From the NCBI GenBank assembly GCA_020723485.1, contig DYIU01000002.1:467543-531542 (forward strand): a stretch of 64,000 nucleotides of DNA, in the 5' to 3' direction. Each line of letters begins with the position of its first letter. Position 1 is the stretch's first letter. The stretch is from Acidimicrobium ferrooxidans. GTDB taxonomy: Bacteria > Actinomycetota > Geothermincolia > Fen-727 > Anoxymicrobiaceae. The notes below the pieces were generated by a model. It ran no database searches and had not been told where the DNA came from. It worked only from the letters and a program-made list of their open reading frames with translations. The position numbers and the translations under genes were made by a program. Below are positions 45,601-53,367 of the stretch, one piece after another.

Positions 45601-48600
45601 CAGAGCGCCTACATACGCGGCGGCGCTCAAGCCAAGAAGGTCAGCTTCAGATTCAAGGTCTCGAGCGAGCAGGATTATGACTCTCTCGTCTTCAAGGTGG
45701 ACGAGCAGGAGGTGGCCCGCTGGTCCGGTGAGCACGACTGGGAGAGCGCGACCTTCGAACTGGCTCCAGGCCAGCACGTCTTCGACTGGTGGTACCAGAA
45801 GGACGACAACCTGAGCCAGGGCTCGGACTGCGCCTGGATAGATGACGTGCGGGCCGAGACCCCGTTCGATCTCCACCTCACCGGGCTGGACCCGGGCTCA
45901 ACCTACGAGTTCCGGGCCAGGTCCCACAACTCCACCGGCTGGAGCACCGGCGAGACGCGCGTTCTCACCACCGAGAGCGGGCCGGAGGTGCATACCGGTC
46001 AAGCAACTAACGTGGGTCGCGACTCCGCCACTCTCAACGGAGAGATCACCAGCCAGGGGGCGGAGGCCTGTGACCTGAGAGGATTTGAATACCGGGCCGC
46101 GGGGCAGGAGACCTGGAGCTCATGGGTTGATACAAGCCCTTCCCCGTTCGGACCCGGGAACTATTCCGGCACAGTGTCCGGACTGCAGGCAGGCACCCGT
46201 TATTCATTCAGGGCGAAGGCCAATAACGCCGGGGGCTTGAGCTACGGGGAGATACACACCTTCGAGACCACGGACGTTCCCACCATGGAGACCGACGGCG
46301 CCACCTCTGTTGACCACGAATCCGCGGCGCTGAACGGGGTGATAGCCTCCACCGGCGGGGTCGCCTGCGACGAGCGGGGCTTCCAGTGGCGCAAACAGGG
46401 AGATGCCGCCTGGCAATCATGGACGGAAACCGGCTCCTACTCGACAGACCGGCTGAGTGAGGTAAGCCATGATTTCGAGGACGGCACCCTGGGAACGCTG
46501 TCATCGTATTCCGGCGACCCCGCCTTCAACATGGTCTGGCGCCCGGAGAAGACCGACTTGGGCGCCGGCACCGGTGCATGGTGCGCGCGTTCGCCCGTGA
46601 TGCCGGATACCAAGTTGACCGAGGGTTACATCTGGCAAAGCTATATGCAGAATCTTTACAATGTTGACATCCCCGGGGACGACTACCGCATCCGCTTCGC
46701 CCGAAAGGTATCGAGCGAACAGGACCACGATTTCCTGGAGTTCTACATATATACTGACGACGGTACTCTACATCCCTTCCCGGGTCCCAGCGGAGTCTGG
46801 TCCGGGGAGGTCCCGTGGGATACGGTCAGCTACCCGATACCTGCGGGGAACAACGCCTTCTACTGGAGATATTGGAAAGATGTCGGCCATGCCGGCCTGG
46901 ACGCGGCCTTGGTCGATGATATCGTAATCGAGAGCACCATCCCGTTCAGCCACAGGATAGAAGGGCTGGACATGGGGACCACCTATGAGTTCCGGTCCTT
47001 GGGCAAGAACCCTGTCTCGGCTCAGAATGCGATCCCTGATGACTACAGTTACGGGCCCTCGCAGTACTTCACCACGGCGCAGTACTCGGTCACCCGGACC
47101 AACGATGCCAGCTCTAAGACCAGCGTATCCGCCGTGCTCAACGGTGAGGTCACAAACACCGGGGGACTGGACGTCGACGAGCGGGGTTTCGAGTGGCGCA
47201 GGCAGGGCGCCGGCCAGTGGGCGTCCTGGACCGAGTCCGCCGGGCCGTACGGCACCGGCGAGTTCTCTCACGGGATCACCGGCCTGCTTGGGAACGTGAC
47301 CTATGAATTCAAGGCGAAAGCGCACACCGCCGCCGGTTGGAGCGAAGGAGCCCTCAAGACATTCACTACGCCGGCAGTCCCGCCCTCCCCCTCCTCCACA
47401 TGGTACCTGGCCGAGGGCACCACCGCCTGGGGGTTCGAAGCATACCTGTCCATAATGAACCCGAACCCGAGCGCCCTTACCGCCCACGTCACCTACATGC
47501 TCAAGGGTGGGGCCACCGAGACCCTCGATGTCCCTCTGCCGGCCGGGAGCCAGACCACGGTCAACCCGCGGGAAACCGTGGGGGAGCAGGACTTCTCCAC
47601 GAAAGTGGTCTCCTCGGACCTCACCAAGGCGATCGCGGTGGACCGCACCATGACCTGGACCGGGGGGGCGGGAGCGAACGGCTCCGGAGCGGGACAGGAG
47701 TCCCACTCCTCCGTGGGGGTCACGGCGCCCTCTGAGGCCTGGTTCATGCCTGAAGGGAGCACGAAGTGGGGCTTCGAGACCTGGCTCTGCATCCAGAACC
47801 CGAACGCGGGGAAGGCCACCTGCGAGGTCACCTACATGATAGAGGGAGCCGACCCCGTGACAAAGGTGAAGGAAGTCCCCGGCAACTCGAGAGAGACCTT
47901 CAATATGTTCAACGACATCGGGGAGCGCGACGCCTCCATCAAGGTCACCGCGGACAAGCCGGTGATCCCGGAGAGAAGCATGTACCGAAACAACCGCAGG
48001 GAGGGACACGAGTCCATCGGCACGACGGCAGCCGCAGCTGACTTCTACCTGGCGGAGGGAACCACCGCCTACGGGTTCACCTCCTACGTGTGCGTCCAGA
48101 ACCCCAACGACTCCGCCGTGGAGGTCGACATAACCTACATGACCCCTGCGGGCCCAGTCTCCCACCCGGGGAACCCGGTGCCGATGGCAGCCAACTCGCG
48201 CAAGACCATCAGGGTGAACGACGTGTTGCCCAACCAGGATTTCAGCACCCGGGTCTCCTGCTCGAAGCCCATAATCGCAGAGCGCGCCATGTACTGGGAC
48301 TCAGGCACCGGTGAGGCCTGCCACGACTCCATCGGGATGGCATCGGCCCACATGACGTTCTACCTCCCGGACGGGCAGTGCTCGGATGGGTGCGAGACCT
48401 ACATATGCGTGCAGAACCCGAACTCGGGCGACGTCACCGTGGAGCTCACCTACATGACCCCGGACGGCGCCGGGAACGTGAAGAAGACCGAGACGGTGGG
48501 CGGCGGCTCACGCCAGACGTTCAGCATGGGCGGCCACTCTGGGATGAGCTCCCGCGCAGCCATCATGGTGGTGAGCAAGACCGCGGGCAGGCCCATCATG

Positions 48601-48669
48601 GTGGAGCGCGCCATGTACTGGAACGACCGGGGCGCGGGGACGGACACCATCGGTGGCTGCTCGGACTAG
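42661..48669 (+). CDS. Giant secreted fibronectin-III-like repeat protein
   Basis: A 2002-residue extracytoplasmic protein. The start is GTG 42661 with GAGAAGG upstream. A signal segment (residues 15-41, ending TALAA) is followed by 11 fibronectin-III-like repeats of about 95 residues (to about 1570) and four C-terminal repeats (about 1581-2002). Repeats 2, 8 and 10 each carry a MAM-like insert of about 135-160 residues at the same place. Repeat consensus: GGxxCDxRGFxWR ... W.SWTE ... GTGxFSxxIxGLxPGTTYEFRAKAHN. No transmembrane tail or sortase motif was seen. Probably a cell-surface or S-layer-associated adhesin or glycan-binding protein. Confidence 0.9.
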   Translation: MTGNTSSIRGLVVNRYGLAFLSSIVVIAFIIFLFSLQTALAAPTPPTVQTDPAGDNFLDEAILHGQITATGGEDCDERGFDWRPHSDSAWQSWTETSGGPFGTGSYTHDLTGLDAGRVYAFRAKAHNSAGWSYGAVRTFRVIAIGTMVTLPATDITPGSATLNAKLVDDGGYNLGNRAFRYRKVGSETWFNPFESGSFGPLVAFDDGFEDGTLDPFLSKSISQWTVDGEQFYLGGHSARSGFVANNDMSHLVVQATVANDESTLRFAYRVSSETDSDFLVFYIDEEDGGRWSGETGWQEFSLAIPAGEHRLEWIYQKDGHGGQGLDAAWIDEVRITSPAYFSMGAPNLEPGTTYECYSYGYNPAGMSNGGTLQFTTTTAVPTMSTGDASLITSIGATLNGNILAVNTLTPCEERGFDWRRQGDTGWTSWTESGGYTTGGYSKAISGLIPATTYEVQAKSRNSVGWGYGAVKTFTTANGPPAVQADPATSIDQDSAILNGTILHTGGVICDWRGFQYMPLSGQNWLPLDIEYGSFGTGPFSYNLSGLDPGTSYKFRCFAHNAYGYTMSNELNFTTKAVPTVQSAPAIMITADHAILNGDITDTGGLDIDERGFEWHQQGDPGGWQSWTEAPGPYGTGIFYRYIDGLLPYTTYEFKAKARNAAGWAYGGTLTFRTLALAPTVTTDPATDIGEGYGMLHGNITGIGGQQCDIYTFEWRGPGESWNSWSQGQEGVPQFGTGSFSYHCGPYDPGTTIEFRFKAHNSAGWTNGDTLSFTTLHPAVMRTDPATDVTINSAVLHGEILDTGGIDCDQRGFYVRKVGAPEWNGAVDPGAFPAGPYSKTVSGLDPGCDYEFKAYAYTPYTSAQGFGDVLTFRTAMPSAVQTETATDVATTSADIHGLITDAGGENCDQHGFEWRKQGDVDWLGWSETGDYPADIRLSDGFEDGTVPPFWTGGAGYSPWAVIAGGAGGSAYCAKSPVISDTQSAYIRGGAQAKKVSFRFKVSSEQDYDSLVFKVDEQEVARWSGEHDWESATFELAPGQHVFDWWYQKDDNLSQGSDCAWIDDVRAETPFDLHLTGLDPGSTYEFRARSHNSTGWSTGETRVLTTESGPEVHTGQATNVGRDSATLNGEITSQGAEACDLRGFEYRAAGQETWSSWVDTSPSPFGPGNYSGTVSGLQAGTRYSFRAKANNAGGLSYGEIHTFETTDVPTMETDGATSVDHESAALNGVIASTGGVACDERGFQWRKQGDAAWQSWTETGSYSTDRLSEVSHDFEDGTLGTLSSYSGDPAFNMVWRPEKTDLGAGTGAWCARSPVMPDTKLTEGYIWQSYMQNLYNVDIPGDDYRIRFARKVSSEQDHDFLEFYIYTDDGTLHPFPGPSGVWSGEVPWDTVSYPIPAGNNAFYWRYWKDVGHAGLDAALVDDIVIESTIPFSHRIEGLDMGTTYEFRSLGKNPVSAQNAIPDDYSYGPSQYFTTAQYSVTRTNDASSKTSVSAVLNGEVTNTGGLDVDERGFEWRRQGAGQWASWTESAGPYGTGEFSHGITGLLGNVTYEFKAKAHTAAGWSEGALKTFTTPAVPPSPSSTWYLAEGTTAWGFEAYLSIMNPNPSALTAHVTYMLKGGATETLDVPLPAGSQTTVNPRETVGEQDFSTKVVSSDLTKAIAVDRTMTWTGGAGANGSGAGQESHSSVGVTAPSEAWFMPEGSTKWGFETWLCIQNPNAGKATCEVTYMIEGADPVTKVKEVPGNSRETFNMFNDIGERDASIKVTADKPVIPERSMYRNNRREGHESIGTTAAAADFYLAEGTTAYGFTSYVCVQNPNDSAVEVDITYMTPAGPVSHPGNPVPMAANSRKTIRVNDVLPNQDFSTRVSCSKPIIAERAMYWDSGTGEACHDSIGMASAHMTFYLPDGQCSDGCETYICVQNPNSGDVTVELTYMTPDGAGNVKKTETVGGGSRQTFSMGGHSGMSSRAAIMVVSKTAGRPIMVERAMYWNDRGAGTDTIGGCSD
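42796..47390 (+). repeat. Eleven Fn3-like repeats, three with nested inserts
   Basis: Protein-level repeats with DNA starts near 42796, 43085, 43798, 44092, 44390, 44690, 44992, 45288, 45979, 46276 and 47083. The inserts lie at about 43270-43680, 45465-45865 and 46470-46945, each opening with (F)EDGT and closing with DxAxxDD/EV. They all split the same strand position of the host repeat, so they are nested domains not linkers. Confidence 0.8.
47401..48666 (+). repeat. Four C-terminal YLAEGTT-type repeats
   Basis: Each repeat is about 100-112 residues: (W/F)YLAEGTT or variant (FMPEGST, FYLPDGQ), (S/V)x(I/V)QNPN, a V-T-Y-M strand, an N-S-R-x-T turn, and an ending in (D/E)R(A/T/S)M(Y/T)W followed by HxSIG. 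The last is WDSGTG/WNDRGAG. This module is a hallmark of large secreted proteins in deep-branching actinobacteria; its function is unknown. Confidence 0.8.
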
Positions 48670-48678
48670 AGCGGAGTT

Positions 48679-48707
48679 TTGACCTCGCCCCGCCGTTGCG
48701 CTATCAT
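48679..48707 (+). promoter_or_regulatory. Promoter for rpmB
   Basis: TTGACC (48679-48684), 17-bp spacer, TATCAT (48702-48707). The start would be near 48714, leaving a leader of about 27 nt with the GGAAAGGA ribosome site. Confidence 0.7.
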
Positions 48708-48740
48708 TCTTGACCGTTAGCGTTCCGGAAAGGAAATAAG

Positions 48741-48929
48741 TTGTCGAACGTCTGTGACATATGCGGGAAGAGCCCCCAGTTCGGGTTCAACGTGAGCCAT
48801 TCGCACAAGAAGACCAAGCGGCGCTGGACCCCGAACGTCCACAAGATGCGCATCGTGGTGAACGGCAGCCCGCGCAGCGCGCGCGTCTGCTCGAAATGCC
48901 TCAAAGCCGGCAAGGTCCAGAAGGCCTGA
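48741..48929 (+). CDS. rpmB: 50S ribosomal protein L28, zinc-binding type
   Basis: A 62-residue protein: SNVCDICGKSPQFGFNVSHSHKKTKRRW, ending RVCSKCLKAGKV. Two CxxC pairs give the zinc-ribbon C+ form. The start is TTG 48741 with GGAAAGGA upstream. It converges on the phosphoesterase gene, the two stop codons forming TGATCA. Confidence 0.96.
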   Translation: MSNVCDICGKSPQFGFNVSHSHKKTKRRWTPNVHKMRIVVNGSPRSARVCSKCLKAGKVQKA

Positions 48930-49487
48930 TCAGCCCGGCAGTTCCCCTTTTGAATACATCTCGCCGGTGTCGATATTCCATATCGACAGGATGCCGTCCT
49001 CGTAGAGCCCGACCGTAGGCGCCTCGCCTTCCTGCTTGGGCAGGGCGCAGCTTCCCGCGTTTAACAGCATGACGCCGTCGGCGACCTCGATCCTGGGGAC
49101 GTGCACGTGCCCCTGGTGGAGTATGTCTACCTTCGCCTTGCGTGCCATCTTCACGAGCTCTTCCTGCGGGTACTTGTGGCCGTGGGTGATGAGGATGCGG
49201 ACTCCCTCCACGCTCGCGAATGCGAAGTCCGAGAGGATGTGCGCATGGAGGGCCAGCTGGTCCACCTCGGAGTCGCAGTTGCCGCGTGCGTGGATGCGGG
49301 GCACCTCGGACTCGTTGAGCAGCTCGGCGAGGCGCCGGGGCTCGTACGTCGGGGTTATCGGGTTGAAGATACCGTGGTAGAGGACGTCACCCGCGTGGCA
49401 GATGAGGTCCAGCCCACCCCACAACGCGGCCGCCCGCTCCCACGCGGTGGGGTCCCCGTGAGTGTCGCTCACAAAACCGATTCTCAT
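48930..49487 (-). CDS. YfcE/MJ0936-type metallophosphoesterase
   Basis: A 185-residue phosphodiesterase fold: MRIGFVSDTHGD (metal Asp and His), ICHAGDVL, RGNCDSE (GNxD/H variant), ITHGHKY and LHQGHVHVPR. ATG 49487 overlaps the thiD stop as ATGA, so it is the sixth gene of the thiamin operon; whether it has a role there is unknown. The in-frame N-terminal extension upstream is out-of-frame reading of thiD and is not used. Confidence 0.88.
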   Translation of the reverse strand: MRIGFVSDTHGDPTAWERAAALWGGLDLICHAGDVLYHGIFNPITPTYEPRRLAELLNESEVPRIHARGNCDSEVDQLALHAHILSDFAFASVEGVRILITHGHKYPQEELVKMARKAKVDILHQGHVHVPRIEVADGVMLLNAGSCALPKQEGEAPTVGLYEDGILSIWNIDTGEMYSKGELPG

Positions 49488-50395
49488 GGCCTGCCTCCCC
49501 TGGTCCTTCCCGCGGCTCGAGTCCTCAGTATCGCGTATGGATTGGCCACCGCGGCGCCCGATCCCGGTATGACCGCCGACTGGATGGCGGACCTGACGAA
49601 CTGCCGGGCCTCGACGACGGAGGCCCTGAGCTCCACCCCCGCGGCAAGGCCAGCCGCTATCGCCGCGGACAGCACGCAGCCTGTGCCGTGTACGTCGGCC
49701 CCTTCGATCCATGGGCTTTTCATGACCTCTATGTCCCGGCCCTCGCAGAAGACGTCCGCCGCAAAGCTCCTTCGCTTTTCGACGAGTTTCCATCCGGTCA
49801 CCAGCACCGCCTCCGCGCCCATGGATGTCAGCCGCAGTGCCGCGGCCTCCAGGTCATCGACCTCGAAGACATCGAAACCGCACAGCACTGAGACCTCTGC
49901 GCAGTTGGGGGTCAGCACCGAGGCGCGGGGCACCAGGAACTCCATGAACGCCTCCAGCGCGTCCGGGTCCAGCAGCGGGTCTCCGCCGCTGCTTGCCAGG
50001 ACAGGGTCCACGACGACGGGGCCCGAGTACTCGGCGTTCCTCAGGGCGCGGCATACCGCGGTCACCATCCCCACGCCGCCGACCGCCCCGATCTTCACCG
50101 CCGCCGGTCTCCTGTCCTCGAAGACCGCCTCGACCTGTCGCTCTACCACCCCGGGCCCGACGTCAAAGCGGCCGTCCATCCCCCTCGTGCTCTGGACTGT
50201 CAGCGTGGTGGCGACCGCCATCCCGTAGATCCCGTGGGCGTCGAACGTTCGAAGGTCGGCGATAATCCCGGCGCCGCCCGACGGGTCCAGGCCAGCGATG
50301 GAGAGCGCCGTCTTCGGCTCCGCCGAGCGCCACAGGCCGTACCTGTCCGCGCCGAGCACGAGGCGAAGGCCGGGGGCCGCGTCAGAAGTGCTCAT
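49484..50395 (-). CDS. thiD: Hydroxymethylpyrimidine (phosphate) kinase
   Basis: A 303-residue ribokinase-fold enzyme that makes HMP-PP. ALSIAGLDPSGGAGIIADLRTF, MAVATTLTVQSTRG, DPVLASSGGDPLLDPDAL and GTGCVLSAAIAAGLA (anion hole) are canonical. An N-terminal segment of 26 residues precedes the fold and overlaps thiL by 14 bp. Length exceeds the usual 265. Confidence 0.94.
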   Translation of the reverse strand: MSTSDAAPGLRLVLGADRYGLWRSAEPKTALSIAGLDPSGGAGIIADLRTFDAHGIYGMAVATTLTVQSTRGMDGRFDVGPGVVERQVEAVFEDRRPAAVKIGAVGGVGMVTAVCRALRNAEYSGPVVVDPVLASSGGDPLLDPDALEAFMEFLVPRASVLTPNCAEVSVLCGFDVFEVDDLEAAALRLTSMGAEAVLVTGWKLVEKRRSFAADVFCEGRDIEVMKSPWIEGADVHGTGCVLSAAIAAGLAAGVELRASVVEARQFVRSAIQSAVIPGSGAAVANPYAILRTRAAGRTRGGRP

Positions 50396-51365
50396 AAGGC
50401 GTTCCCCTGAGCTCCTCGCGCCCCGTTGGCGTTACTATGGCCCTGTCACGCTTGTCCCCCGTCACCGTGCCGAGCCTGGCGGCCGGGATGCCGTGCAGCG
50501 CCAGCGCGTTGACGGCGGTGTCGAAGTGGCCGGGGTGCGCGGTGAACAGCAGTTCGTAGTCCTCTCCGCCGCCCAGTGCCCACTCGAGAGGATCCCGGCC
50601 GACCTCGGCAGCCAGGCCCAGGACCTCCTCGCTCATCGGGACGAGCGCCGCCTCGACCTCGCACCCGACACGGCTCTCGTCGCAGATATGCCCGAGGTCC
50701 GGCGCGAGCCCGTCGCTCACGTCCTCCATCGCTGTCACCCCCGCGGCCGCCAGGAGGCCGCCCGCCAGTACCCTGGGACGTGGGCGCAGGTGCGCCTCGA
50801 CCAGGCCGGGGTACCTCGACCTCAGTTCGTCGCTCTTCTCCCCGAGCACGAACAGCCCCGCCCCCGAGGCCCCCAGTTCGCCCGTGACGCCGATGACGTC
50901 CCCCGGGTGGGCACCGGAACGGAGGACCGCCCCTCCCGCGGGGGGAGTCCCCGCCACCGTCACCGTCAGGGCGAGGCCCGCTCCCGAGTGACAGACGTCG
51001 CCTCCTATCAGGGCGCAGTTGCACGAGGAGGCCATCTCCAGCACTCCCGCGACCAGGGAGCGGACGTCGGCCAGCTCCGGCGCGGCGCCGAACCCAAGCG
51101 ACAGCAGTACGCAGGCCGGCTCGCCGCCCATCGCCGCGATATCGCTCACGCCCGCCGCCACTGCCTTCCAGCCTACGTCGGAGTAGCCGAAGTCAACCAG
51201 GGTGAAATGCACGCCCTCGTAGACGGAATCGACGGTGAGTAACACACTCCCCCCGGCGAATTCGAACAGGGCCGCGTCGTCCCCGATGGGCACGCTCACT
51301 CCCGGAGCCGGCTCGCATGCCATCTCGCGGATGAGTGCGATTATCTCAGCCTCGCTCATGCCCAT
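50382..51365 (-). CDS. thiL: Thiamin-monophosphate kinase
   Basis: A 327-residue PurM-like kinase, the last step to TPP: IGDDAALFEFAGGSVLLTVDSVYEGVHF, GWKAVAAGVSDIAAMGGEPACVLLSLG, GGDVCHSGAGLALTVTVAG and a C-terminal GGGEDYELLFT. It starts at ATG 51365 or 51359 and is followed by thiD with a short overlap. Confidence 0.95.
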   Translation of the reverse strand: MGMSEAEIIALIREMACEPAPGVSVPIGDDAALFEFAGGSVLLTVDSVYEGVHFTLVDFGYSDVGWKAVAAGVSDIAAMGGEPACVLLSLGFGAAPELADVRSLVAGVLEMASSCNCALIGGDVCHSGAGLALTVTVAGTPPAGGAVLRSGAHPGDVIGVTGELGASGAGLFVLGEKSDELRSRYPGLVEAHLRPRPRVLAGGLLAAAGVTAMEDVSDGLAPDLGHICDESRVGCEVEAALVPMSEEVLGLAAEVGRDPLEWALGGGEDYELLFTAHPGHFDTAVNALALHGIPAARLGTVTGDKRDRAIVTPTGREELRGTPYEHF

Positions 51366-51380
51366 GCCGCACCTCTCGCT

Positions 51381-52691
51381 TCAGCAGGTATTCCTGTCCG
51401 AGCCCAGGTAGTTTGCGATGAATCTCATGGCACAGAACTCGCCGCACATGGTACACCCGCTCTGGTCGCTCACAGAGCACTCGCTCAGGATGCCGCGTGC
51501 CCGTGAAGGGTTGATCGAGAGCTCGACCTGTTCCTCCCACCTGAGCGCCTTTCTGGCACGCGACATGTCGTTGTCCCACCTCATGAAGAAGTCGGGGTCT
51601 TTGGCAAGGTCGGCTGCGTGCGCCGCTATCCTGGTGACGACTGTGCCCTCGCGGACGTCCTCTACCCCGGGAAGGCCGAGGTGCTCCCTCGGTGTGACGT
51701 AGCATAGGTAGTCGGCCCCGGATGCCGCTGCCAGCGCGCCGCCCATCCCCGCGACGATGTGGTCGTAGCCCGGCGCCACGTCTGTCACCAGCGGGCCGAG
51801 CACGTAGAAGGGCGCTCCGCGGCAGATGTCCTTTGCGAGCTTCACGTTCTCGACCACCTGGCCCAGCGGGACGTGACCCGGTCCTTCCACCATCGCCTGT
51901 ACGCCCGCCTCCCTGCACCGGCCGACAAGCTCGCCGAGAGTGATGAGCTCCTGGACCTGCGCGGCGTCCGTCGCGTCCGCGACCGCGCCGGGCCTGAAGC
52001 CGTCGCCCAGGCTGAGGGTGAGCTCGTATCGCCTGGCGATGTCGAGCAGCCGGTCGAACTCCGAGTAGAGCGGGTTCTCCTTTTCGTTGAACAGTATCCA
52101 GCCGGACAGGAACGCTCCACCGCGGCTCACGATGTCGGCGATGCGCCCGGTCTTCTGCAGGGCCTCTATCGCCCTGGATGTGACACCGCAGTGAACGGTC
52201 ACAAAATCCACGCCGTCGGCCGCGTGCCGCTCGATAGCCTCGAACATGTCGTCGGAAGTCATCTGCACTATGCTGCCGCGCCTGTCCTGGGACTCTATGG
52301 CGGCCTGGTAGATGGGGACAGTCCCAACGGGGACCTTGGACTTTCCGATGACCGCCCGCCTCACCGCGTCGATGTCGCCGCCGGTCGAGAGGTCCATGAC
52401 GGTATCGGCGCCGGCATCCTCCGCGGCCTCGAGCTTCTCCAGCTCGAGCGCGAGGTCGATCCTGTCCGCGGACGTGCCCAGGTTGGCGTTGACCTTGGTG
52501 CGCAGGCCCCTGCCTATCGCGCACGGACGCGCGAGCTCGCGCAGGGAGTTAAGTGTGAGCACCGCGGTGCCCTCCACGACCTCCGCCGCGATGTCCTCAA
52601 CGCCGAGAGGCTCTCCCTCCGCGGCCCTCTCGAGCGCGGTCGGGATGTCGCCGCTATTGAGCCTCTCGATCAGAGTGCCGTTCTCTTTCAA
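51381..52691 (-). CDS. thiC: HMP-phosphate synthase ThiC
   Basis: A 436-residue radical-SAM-like enzyme that rearranges AIR to HMP-P. The C-terminal CxxCxxxxC cluster is CTMCGEFCAMRF; the barrel has NANLGTS, MDLSTGGDID, ERHAADGVDFVTVHCG and MVEGPGHVPL. It is the short anaerobe/Gram-positive form without the large N-terminal extension. It lies between thiE and thiL and completes the HMP branch. Confidence 0.96.
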   Translation of the reverse strand: MKENGTLIERLNSGDIPTALERAAEGEPLGVEDIAAEVVEGTAVLTLNSLRELARPCAIGRGLRTKVNANLGTSADRIDLALELEKLEAAEDAGADTVMDLSTGGDIDAVRRAVIGKSKVPVGTVPIYQAAIESQDRRGSIVQMTSDDMFEAIERHAADGVDFVTVHCGVTSRAIEALQKTGRIADIVSRGGAFLSGWILFNEKENPLYSEFDRLLDIARRYELTLSLGDGFRPGAVADATDAAQVQELITLGELVGRCREAGVQAMVEGPGHVPLGQVVENVKLAKDICRGAPFYVLGPLVTDVAPGYDHIVAGMGGALAAASGADYLCYVTPREHLGLPGVEDVREGTVVTRIAAHAADLAKDPDFFMRWDNDMSRARKALRWEEQVELSINPSRARGILSECSVSDQSGCTMCGEFCAMRFIANYLGSDRNTC

Positions 52692-52696
52692 CTCAA

Positions 52697-53335
52697 TTAC
52701 CCCCGGTATGCATCATCTGAGCGGGGCTTCCGCCCCAGCTCCCGCAGCAGCGCTGAGGTCGCCGCGCTCATGTCGGCGGCCCTCGTGACCGCGGAGACCA
52801 CGGCGACACCGGCGGCGCCGGCCTCTACGACGGATGCCGCCGTTTCGGCCGTGATGCCGCCGACTCCTATCACCGGCGCGTGCACCGCCTCGCTGTAACT
52901 TGAGATCCCTTCGAGCCCGATCGGCTCCCCGGCATCGCCCTTCGTCGCTGAGCCGAAGACGGGCCCCACTCCCAGGTAGTCTGCCCCACGTGCGAGCGCT
53001 TCGCGGGCCTGCTCCACGCTCTCGGGCGAGAACCCTATTATGGAGCCCGGCAACAACTTCTCCCTTGCCGAGCCTACGTCCATGTCCTCCACCCCCAGGT
53101 GGACACCGTCGGCGCGGACGCCGGCCGCTATCTCCACCCTGTCGTTCACCATGAACAGGGCGTGGCTCTCACGGCAGAGCCTGCTGACCGCCGAAGCCAC
53201 CCCGGCGAACTCCCGGTCGCTCATCTCCTTGTCCCTCATCTGAATCGCCCTGCAGCCCGCGGCCAGGGCTTCGGCCGCGACGTCCTCGTGGCCCCGGTCG
53301 TCGCTGACCCGCTCCGTTATAACGATGAGCCTCAA
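52697..53335 (-). CDS. thiE: Thiamin-phosphate synthase
   Basis: A 212-residue TIM-barrel enzyme joining HMP-PP and thiazole phosphate. LIVITERV, RAIQMRDKEMSDREF, FMVNDRVEIAAGVRADGVHLG, IIGFSPESVEQAREA, DYLGVGPVFGSATK and VIGVGGIT are canonical. A long in-frame N-terminal extension is out-of-frame reading of thi4 and is rejected; TTG 53335 is taken, with no clear ribosome site, 32 bp after the thi4 stop. Confidence 0.93.
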   Translation of the reverse strand: MRLIVITERVSDDRGHEDVAAEALAAGCRAIQMRDKEMSDREFAGVASAVSRLCRESHALFMVNDRVEIAAGVRADGVHLGVEDMDVGSAREKLLPGSIIGFSPESVEQAREALARGADYLGVGPVFGSATKGDAGEPIGLEGISSYSEAVHAPVIGVGGITAETAASVVEAGAAGVAVVSAVTRAADMSAATSALLRELGRKPRSDDAYRG

Positions 53336-53367
53336 CAGCCGGAGAAGGTCCGGCTTTATGGCGCAGC

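Noticed and set aside
48930-49793. 287-residue version of the phosphoesterase
   Set aside because: The first 102 residues overlap conserved thiD sequence in another frame; the fold begins at ATG 49487 with an ATGA overlap.
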